Below, in pieces: positions 1 to 7,424 of a stretch of 64,000 nucleotides of DNA. Each line of letters starts with the position of its first letter. Within the stretch, counting starts at the first letter, position 1. The notes beneath the pieces were generated by a model. It ran no database searches, had not been told where the DNA came from, and saw only the letters and a list, made by a program, of their open reading frames with translations. Source of the stretch: Mesorhizobium sp. M7A.F.Ca.US.008.03.1.1 (lineage in GTDB: Bacteria > Pseudomonadota > Alphaproteobacteria > Rhizobiales > Rhizobiaceae); assembly GCF_003997495.1 (NCBI RefSeq), contig NZ_RZRU01000026.1:26346-90345 (forward strand), written 5' to 3'. The translations under genes and the position numbers were made by a program.

Positions 1-1004
1 GGCAGCGTCACCGCCAGCTGGATGTTGGCCGCACCCACGATCGGTCCGCAATAGCAGTGCGGTGCGATCTGGATGTGGTAGGCCTCGGCCATGGCGGCGA
101 TCTTCTTGGTTTCGAGGATGCCGCCCGAGCGGCCGAGGTCCGGCTGCAGGATGGTCGCGGCGCGGTTCTCGATGACGCGGGCGAATTCGAATTTGGTCGT
201 CAGCCGTTCGCCGGTGGCGATCGGGATCGACGTACCGCGAGCGACCTGCGCCATCACTTCGGGCATGTCAGGCGGCACCGGCTCCTCGAACCACAGCGGA
301 TCATAGGGCTCGATGGCGCGCGCCATGCGCAGCGCGCCGGAGGCAGTGAACTGGCCATGCGTGCCAAACAGGATGTCGGCGCGGGTGCCGACCGCCTCGC
401 GAATCGCCTTGACCATGCGGGTGGACAGATCGATGTCGACAAGACGCGGCTGGTGGCCGTCGAAGGCGGTGTAGGGGCCGGCCGGATCGAGCTTGACGGC
501 GTTGAAACCCTGCTCGACATATTCTAGCGCGCAGGCGGCGGCGAGATCGGGGTCGTTGTAGACGTTCTTGCCGTGCGCATCCTCGGAATGGACGCTGCCG
601 GTGTGCGGATAGAGATAGGTGTAGGCGCGCAGCGTCTCGTGCACCTGGCCGCCGAGCAATTTGTAGACCGGCTTGTTGGCCTCCTTGCCGATGATGTCCC
701 AGCAGGCCATTTCCAGCGCCGAGAAGCAGCCCATGCCGGACACGTCGGGGCGCTGGGTGAAGCCAGACGAATAGGCGCGGCGGAAGAAGGTCTCGATGTC
801 GTGCGGATCGCGGCCGACGAGATAGCGCTCGGCCATGTCCTCGACCATCTTCGCCGTGACATGGGCGGAGAAGGTGGCGTTGTAGGCCTCGCCATAGCCG
901 ACCACGCCGCCATCGGTGGTCAGCTTGACGAAGATGAAATACTTGCCGCCGATGCCGGGCGGCGGGTTGCCGACAACCCAGGTCTTGACGTCGGTGATCT
1001 TCAT
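1..1004 (-). CDS. Mandelate racemase/muconate lactonizing enzyme family dehydratase (3' end outside window)
   Basis: About 334 codons are visible; the C-terminus lies beyond the left edge. The N-terminus (MKITDVKTWVVGNPP) and the barrel segments WFEEPVPP, ATGER and APHCYCGP match the galactonate-dehydratase-like branch of the enolase superfamily, which abstracts the proton alpha to a sugar-acid carboxylate with Mg2+. The catalytic-lysine strand reads VKLD (K171, D173). The strand that normally supplies the first metal aspartate reads FGTHGQ, with glycine at residue 214. The start codon overlaps the stop of the upstream GMC gene (ATGA), so the two are co-translated, presumably for oxidation and dehydration of a sugar, polyol or sugar acid. 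The exact substrate cannot be read from the sequence. Confidence 0.85.
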   Translation of the reverse strand, partial: MKITDVKTWVVGNPPPGIGGKYFIFVKLTTDGGVVGYGEAYNATFSAHVTAKMVEDMAERYLVGRDPHDIETFFRRAYSSGFTQRPDVSGMGCFSALEMACWDIIGKEANKPVYKLLGGQVHETLRAYTYLYPHTGSVHSEDAHGKNVYNDPDLAAACALEYVEQGFNAVKLDPAGPYTAFDGHQPRLVDIDLSTRMVKAIREAVGTRADILFGTHGQFTASGALRMARAIEPYDPLWFEEPVPPDMPEVMAQVARGTSIPIATGERLTTKFEFARVIENRAATILQPDLGRSGGILETKKIAAMAEAYHIQIAPHCYCGPIVGAANIQLAVTL

Positions 1005-2617
1005 TCTTGGTCCTCCAGAACCAGTTCGGCGCCCTTCCAACCGGTCATGATCGAGGCGGCGTTGGTGTTGCCGGTGATGTTGTCGGGAAAGATCGAGGCA
1101 TCGATGACGCGCAAGCCTTCGAGACCATGCACCCTGAGACGCGGATCGACGACGGCGCGCGCGGGATCAGGTCCCATGCGGCAGGTCGAGACCGGATGAT
1201 AGACGGTGCCCGAGCGTTTCCGGAAATCCTGGATCAGATCGGCGTCTGAAGTGATTGAAGGACCGGGCAAAACCTCTTCCTCGATGATCTCGGCCATTGC
1301 AGGCATCGAGGCGATCTGGCGCACGAACTTCACCGCGCCAAGCATTTCGGCGACATCGGCCTCGGTCGAATAGGCATTGGCTGTTATTTTGGGGTAGTCG
1401 CGCGGGTTGCTGGAGCGGATCATGATCTCGCCGCGGCTCGACGGGCGGCAGTTGGACAGGCCGATGGAAAAGCCCGGCCATGGATCCGGCGTCAGGATCG
1501 GGCGCTCGCCGCTTTTGGGAATGACGGTCGAGAAGGCCTGGAAATAGAGCTGCATGTTGGGGCGGCTGGCCGCAGGGTCGGTGCGGAAGAAGCCGCCGGC
1601 ATTGTTCATCGACAGCGATAGCGGGCCGGAGCGGGTCAGGATGTATTGCATGCCGACCAGCAGCTTGCCCCACCAGGGACGCAGCGTCTGGTTGAGCGTC
1701 GGCAGCTTGCCCTTGAAGGTGTAGTTGATGCCGACATGGTCCTGCAGATGCGCGCCGACATTCTCGTTGGCTTGGACGATCGGGATGCCCAGGCCTTTGA
1801 GCAGGGCGGATGGGCCGACGCCGGACAGCTGCAGCAATTGCGGCGAGTTGACCGAGCCGCCCGACAGGATGATTTCGCGGCCGGCACGCGCCGTCTTCGT
1901 CTCGCCGTTCTGCTGATATTCGACGCCGACGGCGCGCTTGCCCTCGAACAGCACCCTGGTCGCCAGCGCCTTCATCTCGACGCGGACGTTGGCGCGCTTC
2001 ATTGCCGGGCGCAGGAAAGCGCGCGCCGCCGACATGCGGCGGCCGTTGCGGGTCGAGATCTGGTAGACGCCGACGCCTTCCTGGGCGGCGCCGTTGAAAT
2101 CCGGATTGAGCGGCAGCCCGGCCTGCTGGCCGGCGGCCAGATAGCGCCTGGTCAGCGGGTGGACGGCGTCCGAACAGTCGGTGACATGCAGCGGGCCGCC
2201 GACGCCGCGCCATGCGTCGGCGCCGGCCTGGTTGTCCTCGATCGCCTTGAAGGCGGGCAAGAGGTCATCATAACCCCAGCCGGGATTGCCGGCAGCGGCC
2301 CAAGCGTCGAAATCCTCGCGCGCGCCCCTGATCCAGACCATGGCGTTGATCGAGCTCGAACCCCCGAGCAGCTTGCCGCGCGGCCAGTGGTCGGCATTGC
2401 CGGCGAGGCCGGGATCCGGCTCGGTCTTGTAGTTCCAGTTGACGTCAGGATCGAAGAAGGTCTTGCCGTAGCCGAGCGGCATCTGCACGTAGAAACGGCG
2501 GTCGGTGCCGCCGGCTTCCAGCACCAGCACCGAGAAGCGCCCCGAGGCCGACAGCCTGTCGGCCAGGACCGAGCCGGCCGAGCCGGAGCCGACGATAATG
2601 AAATCATAGGTCTGCAT
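1001..2617 (-). CDS. GMC family FAD-dependent oxidoreductase (choline dehydrogenase-like)
   Basis: A 538-residue flavoprotein of the glucose-methanol-choline family. It opens with the FAD Rossmann motif YDFIIVGSGSAGSVLADRL and carries the first GMC signature (RGKLLGGSSSINAMVWIRG) and the second (SGGSVNSPQLLQLSG). The C-terminal active-site His is in YHPVSTCRMG and the Asn in GNTNAASIM. Such enzymes oxidise a primary alcohol or sugar/polyol to the aldehyde or keto product. An in-frame start exists 132 nt upstream, but the added residues do not resemble the family, so the ATG at 2617 is preferred. Its stop overlaps the start of the dehydratase gene downstream. Substrate unknown; annotation as choline dehydrogenase would be over-precise. 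Confidence 0.88.
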   Translation of the reverse strand: MQTYDFIIVGSGSAGSVLADRLSASGRFSVLVLEAGGTDRRFYVQMPLGYGKTFFDPDVNWNYKTEPDPGLAGNADHWPRGKLLGGSSSINAMVWIRGAREDFDAWAAAGNPGWGYDDLLPAFKAIEDNQAGADAWRGVGGPLHVTDCSDAVHPLTRRYLAAGQQAGLPLNPDFNGAAQEGVGVYQISTRNGRRMSAARAFLRPAMKRANVRVEMKALATRVLFEGKRAVGVEYQQNGETKTARAGREIILSGGSVNSPQLLQLSGVGPSALLKGLGIPIVQANENVGAHLQDHVGINYTFKGKLPTLNQTLRPWWGKLLVGMQYILTRSGPLSLSMNNAGGFFRTDPAASRPNMQLYFQAFSTVIPKSGERPILTPDPWPGFSIGLSNCRPSSRGEIMIRSSNPRDYPKITANAYSTEADVAEMLGAVKFVRQIASMPAMAEIIEEEVLPGPSITSDADLIQDFRKRSGTVYHPVSTCRMGPDPARAVVDPRLRVHGLEGLRVIDASIFPDNITGNTNAASIMTGWKGAELVLEDQE

Positions 2618-2801
2618 GATGAGATGGGAGGCTCCGGAAATCTGGCTGCAGCCTAGACGCGACGGGTTGATCGCGTCGCCGCGCCATCCGGCATCAGTTG
2701 TGAAAAAAGCGACCGTCGAACTGGTCGGGTTTGCGTGGATTCCCGACAATCGCGCTTGATATCTACCTTCTCGACAGCCTATGCGATGGTATTATCTTGG
2801 C

Positions 2802-2843
2802 GCATGATTTTTCCCAAAAGTCTGCAACTTTTCGGGATCATGC
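2802..2843. repeat. Imperfect palindromic intergenic repeat upstream of purC
   Basis: The outer arms GCATGAT (2802-2808) and ATCATGC (2837-2843) are exact complements. Inside them TCCCAAAAGT is opposed by ACTTTTCGGGA with a small bulge, leaving a central CTGCA. This CCCGAAAAGT-type palindrome resembles short dispersed intergenic repeats of rhizobial chromosomes. It lies 33 nt before the purC start, so it would be in the purC leader if transcription begins upstream. Confidence 0.6.
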
Positions 2844-2875
2844 TCAGGCCACACTGCGGAAGGCAGGAAAATCAT

Positions 2876-3817
2876 ATGCGGACCCTGTCGGATGCGTTCA
2901 TCCCCGAACTGCCGGGCCACTACAGCGGCAAGGTCCGCGAAAATTACGACCTTGCGGATGGCCGGCGCATCATTATCGCCACCGACCGCCTCAGTGCCTT
3001 CGACGCCATCCTGACTTCGATCCCGTTCAAGGGCGAGATCCTCACCCAGACGGCGCGGTACTGGTTCGAGGAAACCGCCGACATCTGCCCGAACCATGTT
3101 CTGGAATACCCCGACCCGAACGTCGTCGTCGGCACAAGGCTCGACATCCTGCCGGTCGAGATCGTCGTGCGTGGCTATCTGGCGGGAACCACCAGCACCT
3201 CGATCCTGACGCGCTACAAGCGCGGTGACCGTGACATGTACGGCATCCGCCTGCCGGAGGGCCTGCGCGACAATCAGAAGCTGGCAGAGCCGATCATCAC
3301 TCCGACCAGCAAGGCCGCGCATGGTGGCCACGACGAACCGCTGTCCAAAGCCGAGATCCTCGAACAGGGCCTGCTTACGCCAGCGCAGTGGGAGATGGTA
3401 TCGGATTACGCCTTGCGGCTGTTCGGCCGCGGCCAGCAGCGTGCCGCCGAACGCGGCCTCATCCTCGCCGACACGAAGTACGAATTCGGCACCGACAGGG
3501 ACGGGACCATCATTCTTGCCGACGAAATCCACACGCCCGACAGCAGCCGGTACTGGATCGCAGCGAGCTACGAACAGGCGCTCGCTAGCGGCAGCCGGCC
3601 GGAGAGCTTCGACAAGGATTTCATCCGCTCCTGGGTCTCGGCGCGCTGCGATCCCTACAGCGACCCGATCCCCAAAATACCCGACGAGATCGTCGAACAG
3701 GCTTCTGGGGTCTACGCGCAGGCCTATGAGGCGATCACGGGCAAGGACTTTTCTCCGGACCTTTCCGGGGACAGCGTGCTCGATCGCATTCGCAGGAACC
3801 TCAGGCGCTATTTCTAG
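2876..3817 (+). CDS. purC: Phosphoribosylaminoimidazole-succinocarboxamide synthase, long form
   Basis: A 313-residue SAICAR synthetase: ATP-dependent condensation of CAIR with aspartate in de novo purine synthesis. Family hallmarks are GKVRENYDL near the N-terminus, ATDRLSAFD, VRGYLAGT, the KYEFG segment (LADTKYEFGTD) and the LADEIHTPDSSRYW block. The start at 2876 follows AGGCAGGAAA at ribosome-binding distance; a longer in-frame extension is ignored. Length and sequence resemble the long ADE1-type enzyme rather than the roughly 240-255-residue PurC that usually sits in rhizobial pur operons. It is therefore probably a second, stand-alone copy (inference; the rest of the genome is not visible). 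No purine gene lies beside it. Confidence 0.92.
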   Translation: MRTLSDAFIPELPGHYSGKVRENYDLADGRRIIIATDRLSAFDAILTSIPFKGEILTQTARYWFEETADICPNHVLEYPDPNVVVGTRLDILPVEIVVRGYLAGTTSTSILTRYKRGDRDMYGIRLPEGLRDNQKLAEPIITPTSKAAHGGHDEPLSKAEILEQGLLTPAQWEMVSDYALRLFGRGQQRAAERGLILADTKYEFGTDRDGTIILADEIHTPDSSRYWIAASYEQALASGSRPESFDKDFIRSWVSARCDPYSDPIPKIPDEIVEQASGVYAQAYEAITGKDFSPDLSGDSVLDRIRRNLRRYF

Positions 3818-3857
3818 GCCTGATCAAATTTCGCGGGGCGTTGGCTGACGGTGCATT

Positions 3858-3907
3858 AAACGAAAACCCGCCTCTGCGGCGGGTCACTGGCGCAAACCAG
3901 CACCATG
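3858..3907 (-). ncRNA. Candidate small RNA, about 50 nt, ending in an intrinsic terminator
   Basis: Read leftward, a good housekeeping promoter (separate entry) should start transcription near 3907. About 20 nt later comes ACCCGCC (3887-3881 region) with its complement GGCGGGT and then TTTTCGTTT (3866-3858), a typical intrinsic terminator. A smaller CTGG/CCAG hairpin precedes it. No leftward gene lies downstream because purC runs rightward, so this is a free-standing short transcription unit. An ATG at 3906 opens a 16-codon frame ending in TAA at 3856 that runs through the terminator; it may be fortuitous or a leaderless peptide. It matches no RNA family I can name. Confidence 0.45.
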
Positions 3908-3913
3908 AGCGAA

Positions 3914-3944
3914 TATCTACCATAGCTGAGGGCACCGAGTCAAG
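3914..3944 (-). promoter_or_regulatory. Sigma-70-type promoter for the antisense small RNA
   Basis: On the minus strand the -35 box is CTTGACT (3944-3938), matching the alphaproteobacterial CTTGAC preference. It is separated by 18 nt from a -10 box TAGATA (3919-3914). An A/T-rich stretch lies just upstream of the -35. Nothing on this strand is coded downstream before purC in the opposite orientation. Confidence 0.55.
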
Positions 3945-4058
3945 AAAAAATTCCTATCGCGAAAAGCTTCGGAGCCCGTGGCCATGCCGTGGCGCGTTGA
4001 CCTTCGGGCGCCGTGACGATACGGGATCGAGGGCAGCCGGTCTCGAAGGATTTCTCGC

Positions 4059-4454
4059 ATGGTGCACTACGCTGAAGGACGGCCGCTTGGCGATCTGACG
4101 TTGCGCACTCTGGCCATGCCTTCGGACGCCAATGCGGCGGGCGACATTTTCGGCGGCTGGGTGATGGCGCAGATGGACCTGGCCTGCGGCATCCGCGCCG
4201 CCGAGCGCGCCAAGGGCCGCGTGGTCACCGCGGCGGTGAAGGAGATGTCCTTCGCCAAGGCGATGAAGATCGGCGACACCCTGTGCATCTACACCCATGT
4301 CGAGCGTGTCGGCCGCACCTCGATGACGCTCAAGGTCGAGGCCTGGGCGCAGCGCTACCTCTCCGACCTGATGGAAAAGGTCACCCACGCCGATTTCGTC
4401 ATGGTGGCGCTGGACGGCGAAGGCAAGCCAAAGGCGGTCCCTGCCGAAGGCTGA
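4059..4454 (+). CDS. Acyl-CoA thioesterase, YciA/BACH hotdog family
   Basis: A 131-residue single hotdog domain. The segment LRTLAMPSDANAAGDIFGGWVMAQMD is the YciA-type active-site region, with the Asp/Asn-rich loop followed by the long hotdog helix; the second half contains VERVGRTSMTLKVEAW. Such enzymes hydrolyse acyl-CoA thioesters in the cytoplasm and act as hexamers. The protein has normal family length and is complete. It stands alone, about 240 nt after purC, and is followed by its own terminator. In vivo chain-length preference cannot be inferred. Confidence 0.88.
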   Translation: MVHYAEGRPLGDLTLRTLAMPSDANAAGDIFGGWVMAQMDLACGIRAAERAKGRVVTAAVKEMSFAKAMKIGDTLCIYTHVERVGRTSMTLKVEAWAQRYLSDLMEKVTHADFVMVALDGEGKPKAVPAEG

Positions 4455-4490
4455 CGGAAGCCGTGTCTCCCAAGCTTGGCCATTTGTAAC

Positions 4491-4514
4491 AGCGCCCGTG
4501 CGGGAGGCGCTTTT
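4491..4514 (+). terminator. Intrinsic terminator after the thioesterase gene
   Basis: AGCGCC (4491-4496) and GGCGCT (4506-4511) pair around a 9-nt loop and are followed directly by TTTT. It sits 36 nt after the thioesterase stop codon. Confidence 0.7.
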
Positions 4515-4570
4515 CGCGACATTCAATGGTTGCCTCCAGGCCCGATTGTGCGGGCTTCGGAGGAGAGACA

Positions 4571-4774
4571 ATGCGTCAACATCTGCTGAACGGTTGGCTC
4601 GTGGCAGCCCTGGTCGCGACGACCTGCCTGCTCGGCGTGACCGCTTACGCGGAGGTGAAGGAAGACATCTCGCGCATTGCCTGCACGCATGATGACAAGG
4701 CTCCCGGCGAGCGGGGGGCACGGTGTGATACCTGTGCCGTCGCGCGATGCGATGTCCGCACATCAGGAGCCTGA
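4571..4774 (+). CDS. Small secreted hypothetical protein
   Basis: 67 residues, preceded by a very strong ribosome-binding site (GGAGGAGAGACA directly before ATG), which supports it as a real gene. Residues 1-24 form a signal peptide: MRQH start, a hydrophobic core LVAALVATTCLLGV, and a likely cleavage after TAYA. The mature part is about 43 residues, charged, with three cysteines. I recognise no family. The mature domain is short and its C-terminus has no conserved look, so it could also be the remnant of a longer gene. Confidence 0.5.
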   Translation: MRQHLLNGWLVAALVATTCLLGVTAYAEVKEDISRIACTHDDKAPGERGARCDTCAVARCDVRTSGA

Positions 4775-4905
4775 GCGGCAGCCGTCAGGGGACGGCATGA
4801 GCGGCAATCCGCCAGCCAAAACGGCGCGTGCATTCGGGCAACGATCCACGCAGCCGAGACAGAATCTCCGATCAGACAAGCCGGAAGTTGCGTGCGGGGC
4901 TGAAT

Positions 4906-4925
4906 CCCTTGCAACGCAAGGGTTT
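4906..4925. terminator. Hairpin between convergent small gene and HxlR gene
   Basis: CCCTTG (4906-4911) pairs with CAAGGG (4917-4922) across CAACG, followed by TTT on the plus strand. Flanking CTGAA/TTTCAG extends the pairing. It overlaps the end of the leftward HxlR gene and may terminate rightward transcription. Confidence 0.35.
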
Positions 4926-5332
4926 CAGGCGTGCGTGCCGTCGAATTTTTCGCGCGCCGCCTTGACGCGCATGGTGTTCGCGCGCGCCCATTCGCTCAGC
5001 GCGCTGACGGGGATCAGCAGCTCGTGGCCAAGCTCGGTCAGCTCATAATCGACGCGCGGCGGAATGGTTGGAAACACGGTGCGGGTGACGAAGCCGTCAC
5101 GCTCCAGCCCGCGCAAGGTGGTGGTCAGCATCTTCTGCGAGATGCCGCCGACAGCTGCGCGCAATTCGTTGAAACGCAGCGGTCCGTCGCCCAGCTTGCC
5201 GACGACCAGAACGGTCCATTTGTCGCCGACGCGCTGCAGGATTTCCGAGATGGCGCGGCAGTCCTCGGTGCGGTGTGGGTGCCTCGGTAACAAAAAAGTG
5301 CCTTCTTGCGCGTCGCGTTTGCAGTATCTCAT
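4925..5332 (-). CDS. HxlR family winged-helix regulator
   Basis: 135 residues with the HxlR core: CRAISEILQRVGDKWTVLVVGKLGDGPLRFNEL, the recognition-helix region ISQKMLTTTLRGLERDGFVTR and the wing PPRVDYELTELG. HxlR proteins are dimeric DNA-binding repressors or activators, often responding to electrophiles, quinones or redox stress. The gene is divergent from an NADPH-dependent FMN reductase, and the palindrome at 5341-5357 lies between the two starts. The start at 5332 is chosen over a longer frame because the longer version would overlap that operator. A Cys lies at residue 4 and another in the DCRAIS motif common to redox-sensing members. Confidence 0.85.
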   Translation of the reverse strand: MRYCKRDAQEGTFLLPRHPHRTEDCRAISEILQRVGDKWTVLVVGKLGDGPLRFNELRAAVGGISQKMLTTTLRGLERDGFVTRTVFPTIPPRVDYELTELGHELLIPVSALSEWARANTMRVKAAREKFDGTHA

Positions 5333-5340
5333 ATAGCGCA

Positions 5341-5357
5341 GGTATCCAAATGATACC
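5341..5357. promoter_or_regulatory. Probable HxlR operator between HxlR and FMN reductase genes
   Basis: GGTATC (5341-5346) and GATACC (5352-5357) are perfect inverted repeats separated by CAAAT. Additional AGTATC and CCAGTACT half-site-like sequences flank it. The palindrome lies 8 nt before the HxlR start and 26 nt before the reductase start, as expected for shared autoregulation. Confidence 0.6.
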
Positions 5358-5382
5358 AGTACTTCGTGCAAGGAGAGCCCTT

Positions 5383-5988
5383 ATGTCCAAACCCAAGATT
5401 GCCATCGTCGTCGGATCGACGCGCGCCGCTCGTTTCGCCGATGTGCCGACCCAGTGGATCGCCAAGATTGCCAAGTCGCATGCCGACATCGACGTCGAGA
5501 TCGTCGACCTGCGCGACTTCCCGCTGCCGTTCTTCGACGAGGTCGCTTCCTCCGCCTGGGCGCCGTCGCAGAACGAAGTGGCACAGCGCTGGCAGAAGAA
5601 GGTCGCCAGCTTCGACGGCTTCATCTTCACCGCAGCCGAATACAATCACGGCCCGACCGCCGTGCTGAAGAACGCCATCGACTACGCAGCCAACGAATGG
5701 AACAAGAAGCCGGCGGGCTTTGTCGGTTATGGCAGCGTCGGCGGCTCGCGTGCCGTCGAACAGCTTAGACTGTATGCCGTCGAATTGCAGATGGCGCCGG
5801 TCAAGTCGGCCGTCCATATCGCCTGGGGCGATTTCCTTGCCGTGCGCCAGGGCGAGAAGAAGCTGGAAGACCTAGAGCATCTGAACCAGGCCGCCACGGC
5901 GCTGGTCAACGATGTTGCGTGGTGGGCCAAGGTGCTCAAGGCAGCGCGTCAGGCCGACGCCGTCGCCGAGGAAGTCAAGGCGGCCTGA
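5383..5988 (+). CDS. NADPH-dependent FMN reductase family protein (flavodoxin-like)
   Basis: 201 residues. The N-terminal KPKIAIVVGSTRAARFADVPTQWI is the FMN phosphate-binding loop of the NADPH-dependent FMN reductase/quinone reductase family. TAAEYNHGPTAVLKNAIDYAANEW is the second flavin-binding motif and GYGSVGGSRAVEQLR the third. These cytoplasmic flavoproteins reduce flavins, quinones or azo compounds. The start at 5383 follows AGGAGAGCCC. It is divergently paired with an HxlR regulator, which suggests induction by quinone-like electrophiles (inference). A strong terminator follows at 6021. Confidence 0.88.
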   Translation: MSKPKIAIVVGSTRAARFADVPTQWIAKIAKSHADIDVEIVDLRDFPLPFFDEVASSAWAPSQNEVAQRWQKKVASFDGFIFTAAEYNHGPTAVLKNAIDYAANEWNKKPAGFVGYGSVGGSRAVEQLRLYAVELQMAPVKSAVHIAWGDFLAVRQGEKKLEDLEHLNQAATALVNDVAWWAKVLKAARQADAVAEEVKAA

Positions 5989-6020
5989 GCGCCGGTTCGA
6001 ATTATCCTCCCAAGGAACCG

Positions 6021-6044
6021 GGGCGGCGCTTGCGCCGCCCTTTT
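6021..6044 (+). terminator. Intrinsic terminator after FMN reductase
   Basis: GGGCGGCGC (6021-6029) and GCGCCGCCC (6032-6040) form a 9-bp stem with a TT loop, followed by TTTT. It also lies just beyond the end of the convergent MBL gene. Confidence 0.8.
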
Positions 6045-6047
6045 CAA

Positions 6048-6857
6048 TTATAGCGGCTCGAATCGAAAGCTGGCGCCGGATCGGACGACGCGGCCAACAC
6101 CGGGCGAATCCAGATGCGCGCCGGCAACGAAACAATGATCGTCGGCAGCAAGCGCCAGCAACCGCAACCGGCTTTCGCGCGCCTGGTCCTGATCGGCATC
6201 GAATTCCCAGGTCACCTCAGGTCGATCGAACTGAAGCGATGGGACGTGAACGGTGTCGCCCCAAATCAAAATGCGTTCGCCGCCGCCAGAAACACGAAAG
6301 CAGCTGTGTCCTGCTTCATGGCCATGAGCGTCGACAATGTCGACATGTGTCCCGATACGGTCTCCGGCTTCGAATGGTTCCACCATGCCGTGAAATCGTT
6401 CGAGCCGCGCTTCGGCGCGAAAAAAGCCGAGTTCTTCCCTGGGAACAAGCAAGCGCGCCAGGCGCGGGAAAGCGTCCCGGCTGTCGGCAAGCACAAGACC
6501 ATGGATGTGGTCGAGATGCGTGTGGGTGAAGCAGACGGTACGAACTCGTCCGGCATCGATGCCAGCTTCGTCCAGCGCCTCGGGAAGTCGGCCCATGGTG
6601 GGATGCCAGGCGTTCGAGGCACCGGTATCGATCAAGATGATCCCGTTTCCATCGTCAACCGCAAAGGCATTGACGGAAAGCCTGAGTTGACCACCGACCA
6701 AAGCGACTTGTTGCGGCAATTCATCGCCAAAAGGCTTGTCGCCGGTTTGCCGAAGCCGTCCGATCGGCATGTCGACGTAGCCATCGCGCAAGGAGGTGAT
6801 GCGCAAGTCACCAAGATCGTAGGTCTGATAAAGGTCGCCTGAAGCTATGCGGTGCAT
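6048..6857 (-). CDS. MBL-fold metallohydrolase
   Basis: 269 residues. The metal-binding signature is FTHTHLDHIHG (HxHxDH), with the later ligands in DAHGHEAGHS, IWGDTVH and AGAHLD. This is the layout of a dinuclear-zinc metallo-beta-lactamase fold hydrolase of the AHL-lactonase/MBL-hydrolase type. The start at 6857 is chosen because the N-terminal extension available upstream is low-complexity and not family-like. It lies 77 nt downstream of, and in the same direction as, an HxlR gene, so the two may form an operon. Substrate unknown; quorum-signal lactonase activity is possible but not shown. Confidence 0.82.
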   Translation of the reverse strand: MHRIASGDLYQTYDLGDLRITSLRDGYVDMPIGRLRQTGDKPFGDELPQQVALVGGQLRLSVNAFAVDDGNGIILIDTGASNAWHPTMGRLPEALDEAGIDAGRVRTVCFTHTHLDHIHGLVLADSRDAFPRLARLLVPREELGFFRAEARLERFHGMVEPFEAGDRIGTHVDIVDAHGHEAGHSCFRVSGGGERILIWGDTVHVPSLQFDRPEVTWEFDADQDQARESRLRLLALAADDHCFVAGAHLDSPGVGRVVRSGASFRFEPL

Positions 6858-6934
6858 TTTTTCCGATCCGTCTGTAGACAATCGACAACCTGCGACGGGC
6901 CAGCCGTGTCGGCAACCCGCCCCGTCAATTCGAT

Positions 6935-7327
6935 CTATGCCATGTGTGCGTGCATCGCCTGCCGTGGCCGGATGATGCAGTCGGCGAGGCGGTCCGTCTC
7001 GTTCAACTCGTCGGCGTGGTGCTGGCCCCATTGGCAGAGCGCCAGCAGGATCGGCTCGAGGCTGAGGCCGAGGCGCGTCGCCGAATATTCGACGCGCGAG
7101 GGCACTTCGGCGAAGATCTCGCGGCTGACGAGGCCGTGCTCTTCCATTTCGCGCAGCTGCTGGATCAGCACTTTCTGGGTGATGCCCGGCATCAGCGCCT
7201 TGAGTGCCGATAGCCGCCGGGGCCCATCGAAGAGATGGTAGAGGATGACCGCCTTCCAGCGGCCCGCGATCACTTTCAGCGCCCGTTCCGCCGGCAGCAT
7301 AGGCAGTCTTTTGATCAGTGCAGCCAT
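6935..7327 (-). CDS. HxlR family winged-helix regulator
   Basis: 130 residues; the core ALKVIAGRWKAVILYHLFDGPRRLSALKALMPGITQKVLIQQLREMEEHGLVSR and the wing PSRVEYSATRLG are textbook HxlR. The start at 7327 is fixed by an ideal ribosome-binding site (AGGAGGTGACC). It is divergent from a quinone oxidoreductase gene across about 97 nt and upstream of the MBL hydrolase on its own strand, so it probably controls one or both. The cytosine-rich C-terminal tail contains a Cys-Ile-Ile motif of unknown meaning. I could not see a clear palindrome in the intergenic gap. Confidence 0.85.
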   Translation of the reverse strand: MAALIKRLPMLPAERALKVIAGRWKAVILYHLFDGPRRLSALKALMPGITQKVLIQQLREMEEHGLVSREIFAEVPSRVEYSATRLGLSLEPILLALCQWGQHHADELNETDRLADCIIRPRQAMHAHMA

Positions 7328-7424
7328 GGTCACCTCCTGGTCAGCAGGGGACAAATGAGTGTGTAGTCGAGGTTCCGCAGATAGTGGCAAACCGCTGCCG
7401 ATGCCAGTGCGATCGGAGTTTGCC

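Noticed and set aside
57..527. Rightward reading frames across the left edge
   Set aside because: They lie antisense to the dehydratase gene; the minus-strand translation has clear enolase-superfamily motifs, so these are shadows created by high GC content.
1167..2213. 348-codon leftward frame inside the GMC gene
   Set aside because: It is out of frame with the GMC protein, Arg/Pro-rich and without any family motif, whereas the overlapping frame encodes a complete flavoprotein.
3841..4098. 85-codon rightward frame after purC
   Set aside because: It overlaps the thioesterase start and the antisense RNA candidate, has no ribosome-binding site and no recognisable sequence.
4526..4570. Upstream extension of the small secreted protein to 82 residues
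   Set aside because: The extension would destroy the signal-peptide layout, and the strong ribosome-binding site fixes the start at 4571.
7328..7424. HxlR operator between HxlR and the quinone oxidoreductase
   Set aside because: I looked for an inverted repeat of the type seen beside the other two HxlR genes but found none convincing, so no site is annotated.
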